From Aquificaceae bacterium (lineage in GTDB: Bacteria > Aquificota > Aquificia > Aquificales > Aquificaceae), in assembly GCA_025057245.1 (NCBI GenBank), contig JANWYC010000050.1, positions 1 to 7,194 on the forward strand: a DNA stretch of 7,194 bases, given 5' to 3'. Shown here piece by piece: positions 6,125-7,194 of this stretch. The notes under the pieces were generated by a model. That model worked only from the letters and a program-made list of their open reading frames with translations. It was not told where the DNA came from and made no database searches. Position 1 is the stretch's first letter. Each line of letters begins with the position of its first letter. A program made the translations under genes and the position numbers.

Positions 6125-7009
6125 CTATGGGAATGGGAACTGTAATTCCTTTATGCTTTCAAGTCCGTGCATAACGAGAAAGAGTCTCTCGAGACCAATG
6201 GAACAACCAGCGCAAGGTGGGAAGTCTTCATAAGCCTTGAGGAGCTCTTCATCGAGGGGGAGCTCCCTTCCCCTTCTAAACTCTTCCATCCTTCTTTTTA
6301 TCTCATCCTTCTGTGTTTCCTCAGTCCAGCCGTTGGCTATCTCCACACCATTTATGTAAAGTTCGAACCTCTCCGCATAACCATTTTTCAGCTTTGCGTA
6401 AGAACTGAGCCTCTGAGGAAAGAGTGTTATAAACTCTGGCTTGTCTATGCCAAGATTTTTCTCTACCTGAATGTATATTCTGAAAAATAGGCTCTCCCAG
6501 TCCTCCTTCTCTTCAAACTCGTAACCGTAGGCAAGGAGGTTGTTCTTGAACACTTGCTCATCCTCCGATAGCACTACGCCTGCGTGTTCCTCAAAAGCAT
6601 GTTCCACGGTAGTAATCTTGTAATCATGCGCAATACCCAGAAAGGAAAGGAGCTCGCCTATTTCTTCTATTAAATACCTGTAGTCCACACCCAACTTATA
6701 CCACTCTAACATGTTAAATTCCACGCCGTGTAGTCTTCCGCACTCTCCGTTTCTGAAAACCTTTGCTATTTGGAATATGTCCCTTTTATACTTCGAAAGG
6801 AGCTTTTTCATAGAAAACTCTGGTGAAGTCTGAAGCCACATGTGTTTTTCCTTGCCACACTCTATAACCGTTACCTTTACTGGTTCTACGTTGAGGTCTA
6901 TGTTTGGAAAAGGCGTTAGAATTGGCGTATGCACTTCCAAATAGCCCCTTTTTGTGAAAAAATCTCTGACTTTTTGGAGGAATTCAGACCATTGGTAAAG
7001 TAGCTTCAT
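6125..7009 (-). CDS. epmA: Elongation factor P lysine-modifying enzyme EpmA (GenX/PoxA/YjeA)
   Basis: EpmA is a cytoplasmic paralogue of class II lysyl-tRNA synthetase. It activates (R)-beta-lysine with ATP and transfers it to a conserved lysine of elongation factor P, which helps ribosomes through proline runs. The 294-residue protein is just the catalytic core; the OB-fold anticodon-binding domain of true LysRS (about 500 residues) is absent. Visible marks are LQTSPEFSMKKLL (59-71), class II motif 2 FRNGECGRLHGVEFNMLEWY (85-104, Arg86 and Glu89), the substrate-pocket segment ELYINGVEIANGW (216-228), and motif 3 CSIGLERL (269-276, Arg275). The Escherichia coli protein is about 325 residues, so this one is compact. 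Neither efp nor epmB (lysine 2,3-aminomutase) is in the window. The ATG lies 30 bp after the tRNA-His gene, so cotranscription with the tRNA is possible alongside its own -10. A general annotation as a LysRS-like protein is the alternative. Confidence 0.92.
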   Translation of the reverse strand: MKLLYQWSEFLQKVRDFFTKRGYLEVHTPILTPFPNIDLNVEPVKVTVIECGKEKHMWLQTSPEFSMKKLLSKYKRDIFQIAKVFRNGECGRLHGVEFNMLEWYKLGVDYRYLIEEIGELLSFLGIAHDYKITTVEHAFEEHAGVVLSEDEQVFKNNLLAYGYEFEEKEDWESLFFRIYIQVEKNLGIDKPEFITLFPQRLSSYAKLKNGYAERFELYINGVEIANGWTEETQKDEIKRRMEEFRRGRELPLDEELLKAYEDFPPCAGCSIGLERLFLVMHGLESIKELQFPFP

Positions 7010-7015
7010 GAATAT

Positions 7016-7021
7016 AGTATA
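7016..7021 (-). promoter_or_regulatory. Predicted -10 box of epmA
   Basis: On the minus strand TATACT ends 6 nt before the ATG at 7009, in the context TTATACTATATTC-ATG. No Shine-Dalgarno sequence is present. A -35 would have to overlap the 3' end of tRNA-His, and nothing there resembles TTGACA, so this promoter may be weak or epmA may depend partly on read-through from the tRNA. Confidence 0.4.
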
Positions 7022-7039
7022 ACTGAGGCTTAATTTTTG

Positions 7040-7116
7040 TGGGGAGAGCGACGGGAGTCGAACCCGCGACCCGTGGATCCACAGTCCACTGCTCTGCCAG
7101 CTGAGCTACGCTCTCC
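7040..7116 (-). tRNA. tRNA-His (anticodon GTG), CCA encoded
   Basis: The full cloverleaf can be drawn. An 8-bp acceptor stem, GGAGAGCG/CGCTCTCC, includes the extra G at -1 paired with C73, the hallmark of histidine tRNA. The D stem is GCTC/GAGC. The anticodon arm is GTGGA-CTGTGGA-TCCAC with anticodon GTG. The T arm is GCGGG-TTCGACT-CCCGT, followed by an encoded CCA. The coordinates include G-1 and CCA (77 nt). The gene has its own upstream promoter and lies directly before epmA. Confidence 0.97.
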
Positions 7117-7192
7117 TGAGTTCTAAATAATTATATTCATCTGGCATATCCTCCGCAAGGTTCATTATAATGGCTACCGCTACCGCTCCAGC
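7106..7192 (-). CDS. C-terminal end of an unidentified protein, partial
   Basis: The minus-strand frame entering at the right edge is open for 28 codons and reads protein-like (AGAVAVAIIMNLAEDMPDEY, ending LELRRA). Its TAG stop lies at positions 9-11 of the G-1-numbered tRNA-His. The other two frames hit stops within 5 and 19 codons. The sequence has an Ala/Val-rich helix followed by an acidic stretch; I cannot name the family from so short a tail. The start is outside the window. It overlaps the tRNA by 11 nt, so either the overlap is genuine or the frame is open by chance. Confidence 0.55.
   Translation of the reverse strand, partial: AGAVAVAIIMNLAEDMPDEYNYLELRRA
7130..7158 (-). promoter_or_regulatory. 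Sigma-70-type promoter of tRNA-His
   Basis: On the minus strand TTGCGG (7153-7158) and a perfect TATAAT (7130-7135) are separated by exactly 17 nt. Thirteen nt then lead to G-1 of the tRNA, so transcription would start about 6 nt before the mature 5' end. The promoter lies inside the putative coding end of the upstream gene. It is the best-matching promoter in the window, as expected for a stable RNA gene. Confidence 0.65.
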
Positions 7193-7194
7193 CA

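Overview
The window looks like a piece of chromosome from a thermophilic bacterium of the Aquificales (Aquifex/Hydrogenobacter/Thermocrinis type). The basis is that the GatA protein closely matches my memory of Aquifex aeolicus GatA in length and motif spacing. The proteins are also rich in Lys, Glu and Arg, as expected of a thermophile. No database search was possible, so the genus is not fixed.

Every gene I can support lies on the minus strand, so the region reads from high to low coordinates. First comes the C-terminal tail of an unidentified protein (7106-7192), whose stop codon falls inside a tRNA-His gene (7040-7116). Next is epmA/genX (6125-7009), a lysyl-tRNA-synthetase-like modifier of elongation factor P. 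A poorly organised stretch of about 340 bp follows, then a short hypothetical ORF (5452-5763) bounded by an imperfect inverted repeat. After it come a 935-residue chimeric protein (2578-5385: beta-propeller-like region, coiled coil, MoxR-type AAA+ ATPase), about 480 bp with what looks like a decayed transposase remnant and an inverted repeat (2096-2577), gatA (629-2065), and an orphan ParB/sulfiredoxin-fold protein running off the left edge (1-525).

Three features belong to translation: tRNA-His, EF-P modification by EpmA, and transamidation of Asp-tRNA(Asn)/Glu-tRNA(Gln) by GatCAB. They do not form an obvious operon; each gene appears to have its own promoter. The most systematic signal is regulatory. 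All four confident ATG starts lack a Shine-Dalgarno sequence and carry a -10-like hexamer ending only 6-8 nt before the ATG, as expected for leaderless mRNAs.

The most unusual gene is the 935-residue propeller/coiled-coil/AAA+ protein. It joins a predicted protein-interaction scaffold to a MoxR-like remodelling ATPase and has an atypical Walker A motif. No von Willebrand factor A partner gene is visible in the window. I did not find a CRISPR array, rRNA, complete IS element or convincing intrinsic terminator.
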